DNA of 23,360 nucleotides, from positions 1 to 23,360 of the forward strand of contig CAUDVX010000029.1 in assembly GCA_958452935.1 (NCBI GenBank), read 5' to 3'. Below, in pieces: positions 1 to 7,274 of the stretch (its first letter is position 1; every line of letters begins with the position of its first letter). The stretch comes from an uncultured Collinsella sp. (GTDB taxonomy: Bacteria > Actinomycetota > Coriobacteriia > Coriobacteriales > Coriobacteriaceae). The position numbers and the translations under genes were made by a program. The notes under the pieces are model-generated. The model saw only the letters and a program-made list of their open reading frames with translations, did not search any database and had not been told where the DNA came from.

Positions 1-152
1 GCGCGGCAAGGAGATATATTGCCAGACCGGAGGGCCCCCGCGGGCGGGAATCTGGTCGTACACATTTCCTACACATATTTAAAGCCAGCTTACGTTTGCC
101 AGCCGTTCTCTACCGCTCACCGAGGGTCTCTTTATAGTGAAGCGTCATATGG
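1..152. other. Intergenic stretch downstream of the phosphohexomutase gene
   Basis: No convincing gene is visible here. Positions 22-55 hold a GC-rich imperfect inverted repeat (CCAGA at 22-26 facing TCTGG at 51-55, with a CCCGCGGG-like core) that could fold on either strand but has no following T tract. An AAGGAG ribosome-binding-like sequence at 8-13 precedes a TTG at 19, which opens a 45-codon plus-strand frame ending near 156. The predicted peptide resembles nothing I recognise and overlaps the end of the minus-strand gene, so I do not call it. Confidence 0.4.
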
Positions 153-1553
153 CTAAAGCTGATAGGCTCCCTTAGCCAAGGCACAGCCGGCATCGAGTAA
201 CTCATCGCGCTCCTCCACCGAGAACCCCTCGGCGTATACGCGAACCACCGGTTCGGTCCCGCTGGGGCGGATCAGCAGCCAGGTGTCATCCTCGAATGCC
301 AAACGTAAACCATCCATATGGCTTACAGCCTGCGGCGCCTTGCCGCAAATCGATTTGGGATTCATGCCAGGAAGCAGCGTTCGCAGCGATTCGGCGTCTT
401 CGGCCTCAAGGCGCAAATCTCGACGCCCATAGCTCGTCTTACCAAAACTGGCCTCGAGCTGATCGACCAAAACGCCCAAGGGCGCGCCCGTCTTTGCCAT
501 AAGCTCACACAGAATCAGACAAGCAAGGATTCCATCACGCTCGGGCATATGCGCGGCGATGCCGATACCACCGGCCTCCTCGCCTCCCATGAGGACGCCG
601 CCCTTCTTCATCTCTGCAGCTATATATTTGAAACCGACCGGCTTAACGGTCACACGACAGCCAAGCGCCTCAGCAATGCGGCGCACGAGTGTCGAGCACG
701 AGAGATTGACGACGACACGCCCCTCCAAATTGCGGAATTGAACGAGGTCGCCCAAAACAAGCGCCATGATTTGATGCGGATGTATATATCTACCGCGTTC
801 GTCGACCGCGCCGATACGATCGGCATCGCCGTCGGTCACCAGGCCCGCGCACGCCCCGTCCTCGACAACCGCACGCTCGCAAGCGTCCACCCATGGCTCA
901 ACAGGGTCGGGGCAAATGTCCTCTTGATCGGACGACTCTCCGGCATGAATCTCGTGCACCTCGACGCCCAGCTCCCGCAGCAGGTCGGCAAGATATCCCT
1001 GGGCCGCGCCGCCCATGGGGTCAACCACCACACGCAGGTGAGCGGCTCGAATGGCCTCGGCATCGACAAACGATGCCACCGCCTGCATATAGTCAGGAAT
1101 AATATCCGCGGTGCGATAGCTTTCCTCGATCCCCATCGGCTCGGGGGCCATGCTCTCTTCGAGCTCTTCGATGACGTCCTGATTGGCCGTCGAGCCATCT
1201 CCCATGCGTAGTTTAAGGCACAGATACCCCTGAGGATGATGGGACCCCGTCACCATGAGCGCACCGCAGGCCTCGCCGTCATACGCCGCCGCCCACGTAA
1301 GGGCGGGGGTTGGGACGGGCCGAGATGCGAGCACTGCGTCCAATCCGTGAGCGGCAAGCACGCCTGCCGCAAGCTCAGCGAACTCGCGCGCCTGCGGCCG
1401 GGTGTCGAACCCTATATATACTGTTTTGCCGGGATTGATCTTTTGCCACAACTCGCCGACGGCATCGGCAATGCGGGCAACGTTGTCGGCGGTAAAGTCG
1501 TCGTCGACGCGGGCGCGCCAACCGTCAGTTCCAAAATGAATTATCGCGCACAC
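153..1553 (-). CDS. Phosphoglucomutase/phosphomannomutase family protein (alpha-D-phosphohexomutase)
   Basis: Predicted cytoplasmic enzyme that moves a phosphate between C1 and C6 of a hexose (glucose, mannose or a related sugar), feeding polysaccharide or wall precursor synthesis. All four family signatures are present in order: the phosphoserine loop TGSHHP (residues 102-107, Ser104), the metal loop DGDADR (241-246), the sugar-binding loop GEEAGG (324-329) and the phosphate-binding RPSGTEP (429-435). Length is 466 residues, normal for the family. I chose the GTG start at 1553 because GAGGTG lies 7 bases upstream and the protein then begins just before the expected FGTDGWRA motif; a TTG further upstream would add 28 unlikely residues. 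The usual TASHNP reads TGSHHP here. Tyr-Ile pairs are repeatedly written TAT ATA, rare codons in this GC-rich context. The exact substrate cannot be read from sequence; GlmM is less likely because its motifs differ. Confidence 0.9.
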   Translation of the reverse strand: MCAIIHFGTDGWRARVDDDFTADNVARIADAVGELWQKINPGKTVYIGFDTRPQAREFAELAAGVLAAHGLDAVLASRPVPTPALTWAAAYDGEACGALMVTGSHHPQGYLCLKLRMGDGSTANQDVIEELEESMAPEPMGIEESYRTADIIPDYMQAVASFVDAEAIRAAHLRVVVDPMGGAAQGYLADLLRELGVEVHEIHAGESSDQEDICPDPVEPWVDACERAVVEDGACAGLVTDGDADRIGAVDERGRYIHPHQIMALVLGDLVQFRNLEGRVVVNLSCSTLVRRIAEALGCRVTVKPVGFKYIAAEMKKGGVLMGGEEAGGIGIAAHMPERDGILACLILCELMAKTGAPLGVLVDQLEASFGKTSYGRRDLRLEAEDAESLRTLLPGMNPKSICGKAPQAVSHMDGLRLAFEDDTWLLIRPSGTEPVVRVYAEGFSVEERDELLDAGCALAKGAYQL

Positions 1554-1677
1554 GCGCAGACACCTCACAGTGTTTGGATCATGGTACGCATTGGGTATAC
1601 CCGCAACGCTTGCCCGGCAACCTACCAAAACCGGCATTCACCATTTGGGCAAATGCTACCGACGATGTGCAGGCAAT

Positions 1678-1705
1678 AAAAAAACCGCCCCGTATGGAGC
1701 GGTTT
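1678..1705 (-). terminator. Rho-independent terminator after the homocysteine methyltransferase gene
   Basis: A 10-bp stem (1682-1691 with 1696-1705, one G-T pair) encloses a 4-base loop. On the minus strand it is followed by a run of seven Ts (1678-1684, partly pairing in the stem). It begins 6 bases past the stop codon of the minus-strand gene and separates it from the phosphohexomutase gene, which therefore needs its own promoter in 1554-1677. Confidence 0.9.
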
Positions 1706-1711
1706 CGACCT

Positions 1712-2605
1712 TTATATATCGAGCGCCTCGGCCATCGCCGCCGTGGTGATCGCCGTGGTCCCACAGCAACTGCCCACCATTGCGGCACCGGCATGCCTCC
1801 ATTCGATGCAAGCACGCGCGAAGGCTTCGGGATTCTCGCGCCACACAGGGCCATCCTGAGTTTGGACCGGATCGCCCACGTTGGGACGTACCGTGACGGG
1901 CGTAGTCGCCGATGCAACCATCCTGGGCACTGCCACGTTCGCGGCCGCAAGTGAACAGCAGTTAACGCCAACCGAGTTTGCGCCGTGCTTTTCGGCGTAC
2001 AAAACGGCAGCCTCGATGTTGAGGCCATCGCCTAGCAGGTCGCCTTTATCGTCAACGACAAAACTTACCAAAACAGGCATGCCGTCGGCGGCATCCTGGG
2101 CGCCGGCAAGTATGGGCTGCAAATTACGGATAGACGTCACCGTCTCGATCAGCAGACCGTCAACACCAGCATTGAGCAGGGCGTATGCCTGCTCTCGCGA
2201 AATGCCTCGGATTTCTCGATACTCGGCAGAGTCTTCGGCAAACCACTCAATGCCGATCGGGCCCATCGAGCCCAGCAGCAGCTGAGGGTGCGCCTGGCGT
2301 GCATCGTCGACGGCACCGCGATTGACCTCAGCCACGGACGGCGTAATCTGATCTTGCTTGAGGGCATAGCTTGATGCCTGAAAGGTATTGGTAATGAGCA
2401 CCTGCGCACCGGCGGCGACATACAGGCGATGGATACGAGAAACAGTCTGCGGCTCGGCAAGGTTCCAAAACGCCGGTGGGATGTCGGCGGCATCGTATTC
2501 ACTCATCAGCACGCTGCCCATGGGGCCCTGCGTCAACAGGGTCTCGCTCGACATGCGGCGCATAAGTTCCTCGCCGCCGGGACGGTTGTAATAACTCGTA
2601 TCCAT
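1712..2605 (-). CDS. Homocysteine S-methyltransferase family protein
   Basis: Predicted zinc enzyme that transfers a methyl group from a donor such as S-methylmethionine to homocysteine, giving methionine (MmuM/BHMT-like fold). The three zinc cysteines are visible: C216 in GVNC and C280-C281 in GSCCGT near the C-terminus. LLTQGPMGS (residues 23-31) matches the family's N-terminal glycine motif. Length is 297 residues, close to MmuM (about 310), and there is no cobalamin or folate module, so it is not MetH. It lies 12 bases downstream of the DtxR-like regulator gene and is probably co-transcribed with it. The start at 2605 has no well-placed ribosome-binding site; an ATG at 2563 preceded by GAGGAA is a good alternative giving 283 residues. 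The methyl donor is not evident from sequence. Confidence 0.9.
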   Translation of the reverse strand: MDTSYYNRPGGEELMRRMSSETLLTQGPMGSVLMSEYDAADIPPAFWNLAEPQTVSRIHRLYVAAGAQVLITNTFQASSYALKQDQITPSVAEVNRGAVDDARQAHPQLLLGSMGPIGIEWFAEDSAEYREIRGISREQAYALLNAGVDGLLIETVTSIRNLQPILAGAQDAADGMPVLVSFVVDDKGDLLGDGLNIEAAVLYAEKHGANSVGVNCCSLAAANVAVPRMVASATTPVTVRPNVGDPVQTQDGPVWRENPEAFARACIEWRHAGAAMVGSCCGTTAITTAAMAEALDI

Positions 2606-2617
2606 ATATGTGTTTCG

Positions 2618-3040
2618 CTATTCCTCGACGCTGATTCCCTGTTTTTCGAGATAGGCGAGCCAGCGGCTCATCGTGTCCTCGGAAAGCGCATGTTCCATCA
2701 TGCACGCCTCGGAATCGGCCCGCTCAAAATCGACGCCGAGCTCCTGGACCAAAAACGTGCGGATAAGGCGATGACGGTACCAGATTGCCGTGCCGACCTC
2801 GCGACCACGGTCGGTCAGGATGACCTTGCCGTAATGCGATTGCTCGACAAGCTCGGACGCCTTAAGCGCCGAAACCGCCTTATTGACCGATGCCTTGGAG
2901 ACACCAAGACGCTGCGCGATGTCGACCGATCGCACGCCATTGGTCTCCCCTTCTTCGTTTTCGATGCGAACCATGCACTCCAAGTAGTCTTCGTTCGCCA
3001 CCGTTAGGTGCAGCTCGCGCGAGCTATTTGTCGTATCCAT
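2618..3040 (-). CDS. DtxR/MntR-family metal-dependent transcriptional regulator
   Basis: Predicted metal-sensing repressor of 140 residues: an N-terminal winged helix (SVDIAQRLGVSKASVNKAV, about residues 38-56) followed by the metal-binding dimerisation domain. There is no C-terminal SH3-like domain, so the size matches MntR rather than DtxR/IdeR. Candidate metal ligands are D18, H90, C113, E116 and H117. The CxxEH arrangement is DtxR-like, while Asp at the first ligand position (EDYLE) is MntR-like, so iron, manganese or zinc cannot be decided. The start is supported by GGAAGG just upstream. It is divergent from pepT, with a palindrome at 3094-3113 between them, and is followed 12 bases later by the homocysteine methyltransferase gene, suggesting autoregulation of that operon. 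Confidence 0.9.
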   Translation of the reverse strand: MDTTNSSRELHLTVANEDYLECMVRIENEEGETNGVRSVDIAQRLGVSKASVNKAVSALKASELVEQSHYGKVILTDRGREVGTAIWYRHRLIRTFLVQELGVDFERADSEACMMEHALSEDTMSRWLAYLEKQGISVEE

Positions 3041-3071
3041 GACCTTCCGTCCCTTCTGCTTTCAAAGGCTG

Positions 3072-3122
3072 ATTCTACCCCATCCGCCCGTCGCGGTATG
3101 CTGTGGCATACCGTGCTAGAGT
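3072..3122. promoter_or_regulatory. Divergent dtxR-like/pepT promoter region with a 20-bp palindromic operator candidate
   Basis: The palindrome CGGTATGC-TGTG-GCATACCG (3094-3113) has perfect 8-bp arms. For the minus-strand regulator, a -10-like TAGAAT lies at 3077-3072, with the palindrome covering the -35 position 17 bases away. For plus-strand pepT, an extended -10-like TGC-TAGAGT lies at 3114-3122, directly after the palindrome. A dimer bound here could control both directions. The binding protein is inferred to be the adjacent DtxR-like regulator; the -35 boxes themselves are poor. Confidence 0.55.
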
Positions 3123-3160
3123 TCTTGTTGCACACGACGACCAAGATTGGAGCGGTCTTT

Positions 3161-4408
3161 ATGGAAAACAACACCACGAACCCCGACGTCCTTGAGCGCT
3201 TTTTGCGCTACGTCCAAATCAACACGCAATCCGAGGATGCAAACTGCGACCAGGTGCCTTCGAGCAACGTTCAGTTTGACCTTGCTAATGTGCTGGCCGA
3301 GGAGCTGCGCGAGCTCGGCGCGGCCGATGCCCATGTGACCGAGCATGCCTACGTCTGCGCGCATATTCCTGCGAGCGCGGGCGCGGAGGACAAGCCCGCC
3401 CTGGGTCTGATCGCACACCTCGACACCACCGAGGTTGCGCCGGGCGCCGGTGTGAAGCCACACATTGTGCACTACGAAGGCGGCGACCTGGTCTGCGGTA
3501 CCGTTGACGGCAAGCCCGTGGCCATGAGCACCGCCAAGCTTCCCGCCCTGAACGACCTTGTGGGTGAGGACTTGGTCTGCAGTGACGGCACCACGCTGCT
3601 GGGCGCCGACGACAAGGCCGGTGTCGCCGAGATCATGGCGCTTGTCGCGCGTATCGCTCAGGACCCCTCGCTGCCCCACCCCGCACTCGGCATTTGTTTT
3701 TGCCCGGACGAAGAAATCGGTCACGGCGCCGAACTGTTGGACATCGAGGCCTTCGGCTGCAAGTACGCCTACACGGTCGACGGCGGTCCCATTGGCGAGC
3801 TGGAGTGGGAGTGCTTTAACGCCGCCGAGGCAACCGTTCACTTTGAGGGCCAGTCCATCCATCCCGGTGACGCCAAGGGCCGCATGGTCAACGCGGGCAA
3901 TCTGTTCTGCGACTTTAGCGCGCTGCTCCCTTATGCGCAGCGCCCGGAATACACCGAGGGCTACGAGGGCTTCTATCATCTTGAGGGCGTGTCTGCAACC
4001 GTCGACCACGCTACGGCGCGCTATATCGTTCGCGACCACGACGCGGCAAAGTTCCAGCAGAAGCTCGCGCTGATTGATTCCGCCGCAGCCCTGCTCAACC
4101 AGCGCCTGGGCGATGAACGCGTGACGGTCGAGATCAAGCAGCAGTACCGCAACATGGCCGAGATCGTGCGTGACTACCCCGAGCTTATCGATGTCGCCAA
4201 GGAAGCCTACCTTGCCTGCGGCATTGAGCCCCAGGTACTGCCGATTCGCGGTGGTACCGACGGTGCGCAGCTGTCGTTCCGCGGCCTGCCCTGCCCCAAC
4301 CTTTCCACGGGCGGCTACTGCTACCACGGCGTCAACGAGTTTGTCCCGGTCAGCTCGCTCATCAAGATGACTGACGTTCTCCAGGAACTCGTCGCCCGCT
4401 TCGCATAA
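3161..4408 (+). CDS. pepT: Peptidase T (tripeptide aminopeptidase, M20B)
   Basis: Cytoplasmic zinc aminopeptidase that removes the N-terminal residue from tripeptides, the last step of peptide use. The M20 di-zinc ligands are visible: H86 and D88 in AHLDT, D150/D151 in GADDKAG, the catalytic pair E184-E185 in PDEEIGHG, Asp in TVDGG, and a C-terminal His in YCYHGVNEF. The length of 415 residues matches characterised PepT (about 410). I chose the ATG at 3161 because GGAG lies 8 bases upstream and the family N-terminus begins here; the frame stays open further upstream but would cross the divergent promoter. It is the only plus-strand gene in the window and ends in its own terminator. Confidence 0.95.
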   Translation: MENNTTNPDVLERFLRYVQINTQSEDANCDQVPSSNVQFDLANVLAEELRELGAADAHVTEHAYVCAHIPASAGAEDKPALGLIAHLDTTEVAPGAGVKPHIVHYEGGDLVCGTVDGKPVAMSTAKLPALNDLVGEDLVCSDGTTLLGADDKAGVAEIMALVARIAQDPSLPHPALGICFCPDEEIGHGAELLDIEAFGCKYAYTVDGGPIGELEWECFNAAEATVHFEGQSIHPGDAKGRMVNAGNLFCDFSALLPYAQRPEYTEGYEGFYHLEGVSATVDHATARYIVRDHDAAKFQQKLALIDSAAALLNQRLGDERVTVEIKQQYRNMAEIVRDYPELIDVAKEAYLACGIEPQVLPIRGGTDGAQLSFRGLPCPNLSTGGYCYHGVNEFVPVSSLIKMTDVLQELVARFA

Positions 4409-4434
4409 GCCTGGCTGCACAAGCCTAAAAGACG

Positions 4435-4471
4435 AATCGCCCCGTCCTCAACCGAGAACGGGGCGATTTTT
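4435..4471 (+). terminator. Rho-independent terminator of pepT
   Basis: A perfect 11-bp GC-rich stem (4435-4445 with 4458-4468) is followed on the plus strand by TTTTT including the stem end (4467-4471). It lies 26 bases after the pepT stop codon. Confidence 0.92.
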
Positions 4472-4510
4472 GGTGCAAGGGGTGTAGTCGGCATCGCTGG
4501 TTGAATCAAC

Positions 4511-4660
4511 GTCAGCGAGCGACGTCCAGAGCGAACAAGTTGGCATGAAAAAGGCAGGGCATTGACCTTCTGGTCATGCCCTGCCTTTTGAATGACAAAT
4601 TGTCGCTCTGGGCGGCGCGCAGCGTCGAGCCGTTACGCGGGCTGGTAAGCCCGCGTAACC
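4511..4660 (-). repeat. Two-hairpin intergenic repeat, copy 1 (after the LCP gene)
   Basis: About 150 bp read on the minus strand, starting immediately after the LCP stop codon. Hairpin A is a perfect 12-bp stem (4648-4659 with 4632-4643) with a TACC loop. A conserved linker containing GACGCTGCGCG follows. Then comes a long compound hairpin: outer arms CCAGAGCGA(A)CAA (4525-4538) facing TTGTCGCTCTGG (4600-4611), and an inner 13-14-bp stem (4549-4562 with 4576-4589) capped by GACC-AGAA-GGTC and a bulged base. The same layout recurs at 20084-20231 with different stem sequences that still pair. Confidence 0.85.
4548..4589 (-). terminator. Terminator hairpin inside repeat copy 1, ending the murA-LCP transcript
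   Basis: The inner stem of the repeat is followed on the minus strand by TTTTT (4552-4548), a good intrinsic terminator for the LCP gene. On the plus strand the stem ends in TTTT (4586-4589), so it may also back up pepT termination. Confidence 0.75.
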
Positions 4661-5890
4661 CTAGTAGTTGGCTTCGTAGCCGTTGCCGTCGCCGGTGGGC
4701 TCTTCGTAGTAGTCCGAATCGCTCGAATCAGTCGAATCGTCCGAATCGTCAGAGCTGACCGATGAGGTTGCGGTGCCGTTGGCGTAATCGTCGGACGTGT
4801 TGTTGTTCAGGTCGCCGATCGTAGAGCTGGAGCCATCGGACTGGCCCATGGTATTGGGGCCCTTGGGATCCTTACCAGCGTCGACGCGCTCCATCATTTC
4901 CTTAAGCTCGTCCTCGTAGACAAAGACGTAGCTCACGCCATCAATCATGGTGCTGGCATCGGCATACGAAGGCAAGTTGGCCGAATAGATGCCGTCAACA
5001 TCCATGCCGCGCATGGCATTGACCGTAGAGACGATGTCCTGAACGCTCATATCGGTCACGAGCATGCCGGACAGCGAATTGACGAGGTCGAAGACCTTGG
5101 TGGCATCGAAGTTGTTGAGGATCTGGTTGGCGAGGGCGCCGAGCACCTGACGCTGGTGGCGCATGCGTGTGTAGTCGCCATCGGCATAGATGTAGCGGCA
5201 ACGGGCATAGGTAAGGGCGGTCGCGCCATCCATGTGCTGCTGACCGGCGGTGATCTTAATGTCGAGATGCTCGGGGTCGTCGACATCGTCGGTTGCGTTA
5301 ATGTCGATGCCGCCGACCGAATCGATGAGCGACTGCATGCCGTCGAAGCTGACCTCGGCATAGTGGGAAATCTGGACACCGCACAGCTCGTTGACCGCCT
5401 GGACCATGGCTTCGGCGCCGCCGTAGGTATGGCAGGCGTTGATCTTCATGGTCGAGCCGTTGTAGACGACCTTGGTGTCGCGCGGAATGGAGATGAGCGT
5501 CGCCTGTTTTTGCGTGGGGTCGATACGCGCCAGAATAATCGAGTCGGCGCGGTATGTATCCTCGCCCGGGCGACCGTCAGTGCCAAGGAGTAGCACGTAG
5601 AACGGGTCCTTTGCCTCGTCGGTATCAACCAGGATCTGGCGCAGGTTGTCGGTAATGACATTGGAATCGCCGAGCTTGCCCATAATGGTGGCAAACCACA
5701 GGCCGGCGGCAGTCGTAGCACTCAGCAGCACACCGAGCACAGCAATGAGCGCAACGCGGCGAACCGTATGACCGCGACGGCGCTGACGGGCGCGCTCGGA
5801 ATAGCGGGCAACGTTATCGCGGCTATAGATTTTTGCCTGAGCGCCGGTCGAAGGTCTTCGAGATTCCGTAATGGGCTTTTTCTTAAACAT
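4661..5890 (-). CDS. LytR-CpsA-Psr (LCP) family cell-wall glycopolymer transferase
   Basis: Membrane-anchored enzyme that probably attaches teichoic-acid-like or other glycopolymers from a lipid carrier to peptidoglycan. The order is a basic cytoplasmic N-terminus (1-44), one transmembrane helix (about 45-70), then the extracellular LCP domain with its hallmarks: LLGTDGR (101-107), RADSIIL (114-120), SIPRDT (134-139), KINACHTYGG (149-158), VGGID and the Arg-rich YTRMRHQRQ. The tail of about 70 residues is rich in Ser, Asp, Thr and Asn and likely disordered. Length is 409 residues. I chose the ATG at 5890 (AGG 7 bases upstream); a TTG at 5896 sits right against that AGG and is unlikely. It follows murA by 12 bases, forming a wall-synthesis pair. 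Four 9-bp tandem units encode part of the acidic tail. Confidence 0.93.
   Translation of the reverse strand: MFKKKPITESRRPSTGAQAKIYSRDNVARYSERARQRRRGHTVRRVALIAVLGVLLSATTAAGLWFATIMGKLGDSNVITDNLRQILVDTDEAKDPFYVLLLGTDGRPGEDTYRADSIILARIDPTQKQATLISIPRDTKVVYNGSTMKINACHTYGGAEAMVQAVNELCGVQISHYAEVSFDGMQSLIDSVGGIDINATDDVDDPEHLDIKITAGQQHMDGATALTYARCRYIYADGDYTRMRHQRQVLGALANQILNNFDATKVFDLVNSLSGMLVTDMSVQDIVSTVNAMRGMDVDGIYSANLPSYADASTMIDGVSYVFVYEDELKEMMERVDAGKDPKGPNTMGQSDGSSSTIGDLNNNTSDDYANGTATSSVSSDDSDDSTDSSDSDYYEEPTGDGNGYEANY
4715..4750. repeat. Four tandem 9-bp units in the LCP gene tail
   Basis: The units CGAATCGCT, CGAATCAGT, CGAATCGTC and CGAATCGTC lie head to tail on the plus strand and encode Asp/Ser dipeptides on the minus strand. 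Because the unit is a multiple of three, copy-number changes would alter only the length of the acidic tail. Confidence 0.85.
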
Positions 5891-5902
5891 AGGCAACCTG
5901 CA

Positions 5903-7186
5903 TTAGTAGATGACGGGATCGGGAACAGTGGCGTGCTCGACATGAGCGCCAAGCGCCTGCAGCTTTTCAACAAACTGTTCGTAGCCGCGCTTAATGTGAT
6001 GGATGGCCGAAACCTCGGTCGTGCCGTCGGCAATGAGGCCGGCAACGACGAGTGCCGCGCCACCACGAAGATCCGGTGAGGTTACCTGAGCGCCGGAGAA
6101 GCCCTTGACGCCGTGAATCATAGCGTGGTGGCTCTCGATGCGAATGTCGGCACCCATGCGCACCAGCTCGGATGCAAACATAAAGCGATTCTCGAAGATA
6201 TTCTCGGTGATAACGGAGCTGCCATCGGCCAGGGCGGAAAGCACCATGATCTGCGCCTGCATATCCGTGGGGAAACCGGGGAACGGGAGCGTCTGGATAT
6301 CGACCGGCTTGATGCGCTCGGCACGGTTCACATGGACGCCATCCTCGACGCGCTCGCAGTCGATGCCCATGAGCTCCATCTTCTTGAGCACCATGCCCAA
6401 GTGGATGGGGCAAAAGCCTGTGACGTCGACACCGCGGTCGTCTGCCATCAACGCACCGGCAACGATAAAGGTACCGGCCTCGATACGGTCGCCCACCACG
6501 CGATGGGTAACGGGATGCAGCTCCTCCACGCCCTCGATGGTCACGACAGGCGTACCCGCGCCGACAATCTTGGCGCCCATTTCGTTGAGCATGTTGGCGA
6601 GATCGACGATCTCGGGCTCACGGGCGGCATTATCGATAACCGTGGTACCCTGCGCACGCACGGAGGCCATGATGAGGTTCTCGGTCGCACCGACACTGGC
6701 AAACTCGAGCGTGACGGTGGTACCGTGCAGGCCCTGGGGCGCGTTGGCGTTGATATAGCCGTGGGCGGTATCGAACTCGACGCCCAAGGCCTCAAGACCC
6801 AAGATATGCATATCGATCTTGCGAGCACCCAGGTTGCAGCCGCCGGGCATGGCGATCTTGGCGCGATGGAAACGGCCCAGCAGGGGTCCCATCACGGCAG
6901 TGGAAGCACGCATCTTGGCAACGAGCTCGTAGGGCGCCTCCCAGGAATCGACCTGGGAGGTATCGATCTCGAGCGTGTGCTCGTCGAGAACATCGATCGT
7001 AGCGCCCATACCCTTGAGCACCTTGCCCATCACGTGGACATCGGAAATATCAGGCACGTTCTGCAGCGTCGTCTTGCCCGGCGCCAGAAGCGTTGCCGCC
7101 ATAAGTTTGAGCGCGGAGTTCTTGGCACCCGAAACAGGCACGGAACCTCCGATGGCGTGGCCACCCTCAACGCGGATAATATCCAA
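5903..7186 (-). CDS. murA: UDP-N-acetylglucosamine 1-carboxyvinyltransferase (MurA)
   Basis: Cytoplasmic enzyme for the first committed step of peptidoglycan synthesis: transfer of enolpyruvate from PEP to UDP-GlcNAc. The length of 427 residues is typical. K22-N23 in the GAKNSAL motif and the active-site C117 in PGGCNLGARK are present; this Cys is the fosfomycin target, so the protein should be of the sensitive type. FPTDMQAQ marks the region of the catalytic Asp. The TTG start at 7186 is supported by AAAGGG about 7 bases upstream and by the family N-terminus. A strong terminator closes the preceding atpC only 13 bases upstream of this start, leaving no room for a separate promoter between them; expression must come from readthrough or a promoter within or above the hairpin. 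Confidence 0.97.
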   Translation of the reverse strand: MDIIRVEGGHAIGGSVPVSGAKNSALKLMAATLLAPGKTTLQNVPDISDVHVMGKVLKGMGATIDVLDEHTLEIDTSQVDSWEAPYELVAKMRASTAVMGPLLGRFHRAKIAMPGGCNLGARKIDMHILGLEALGVEFDTAHGYINANAPQGLHGTTVTLEFASVGATENLIMASVRAQGTTVIDNAAREPEIVDLANMLNEMGAKIVGAGTPVVTIEGVEELHPVTHRVVGDRIEAGTFIVAGALMADDRGVDVTGFCPIHLGMVLKKMELMGIDCERVEDGVHVNRAERIKPVDIQTLPFPGFPTDMQAQIMVLSALADGSSVITENIFENRFMFASELVRMGADIRIESHHAMIHGVKGFSGAQVTSPDLRGGAALVVAGLIADGTTEVSAIHHIKRGYEQFVEKLQALGAHVEHATVPDPVIY

Positions 7187-7199
7187 GGTCTACCCTTTC

Positions 7200-7238
7200 A
7201 AAAAGCATGCCCGGGGTGGCTGGGCCATCCCGGGCATG
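7200..7238 (-). terminator. Rho-independent terminator of the atp operon
   Basis: A 14-bp stem with one mismatch (7206-7219 with 7225-7238) and a 5-base loop is followed on the minus strand by a T run (7204-7200). It lies 36 bases beyond the atpC stop. Its T tract nearly touches the murA ribosome-binding site (about 7193-7199). Confidence 0.9.
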
Positions 7239-7274
7239 ATGTGTTCGCAAATGGTCGAACGCCAAAACGTTTGA

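Noticed and set aside
19..156. Small plus-strand frame with an AAGGAG site and TTG start
   Set aside because: The 45-residue product has no recognisable features, ends inside the 3' end of the phosphohexomutase gene, and a TTG start with a chance purine run is weak evidence.
3116..4420. Long minus-strand open frame opposite pepT (434 codons)
   Set aside because: It is an antisense shadow of pepT caused by high-GC codon bias; it has no ribosome site and no recognisable motif, whereas pepT is complete with all catalytic residues.
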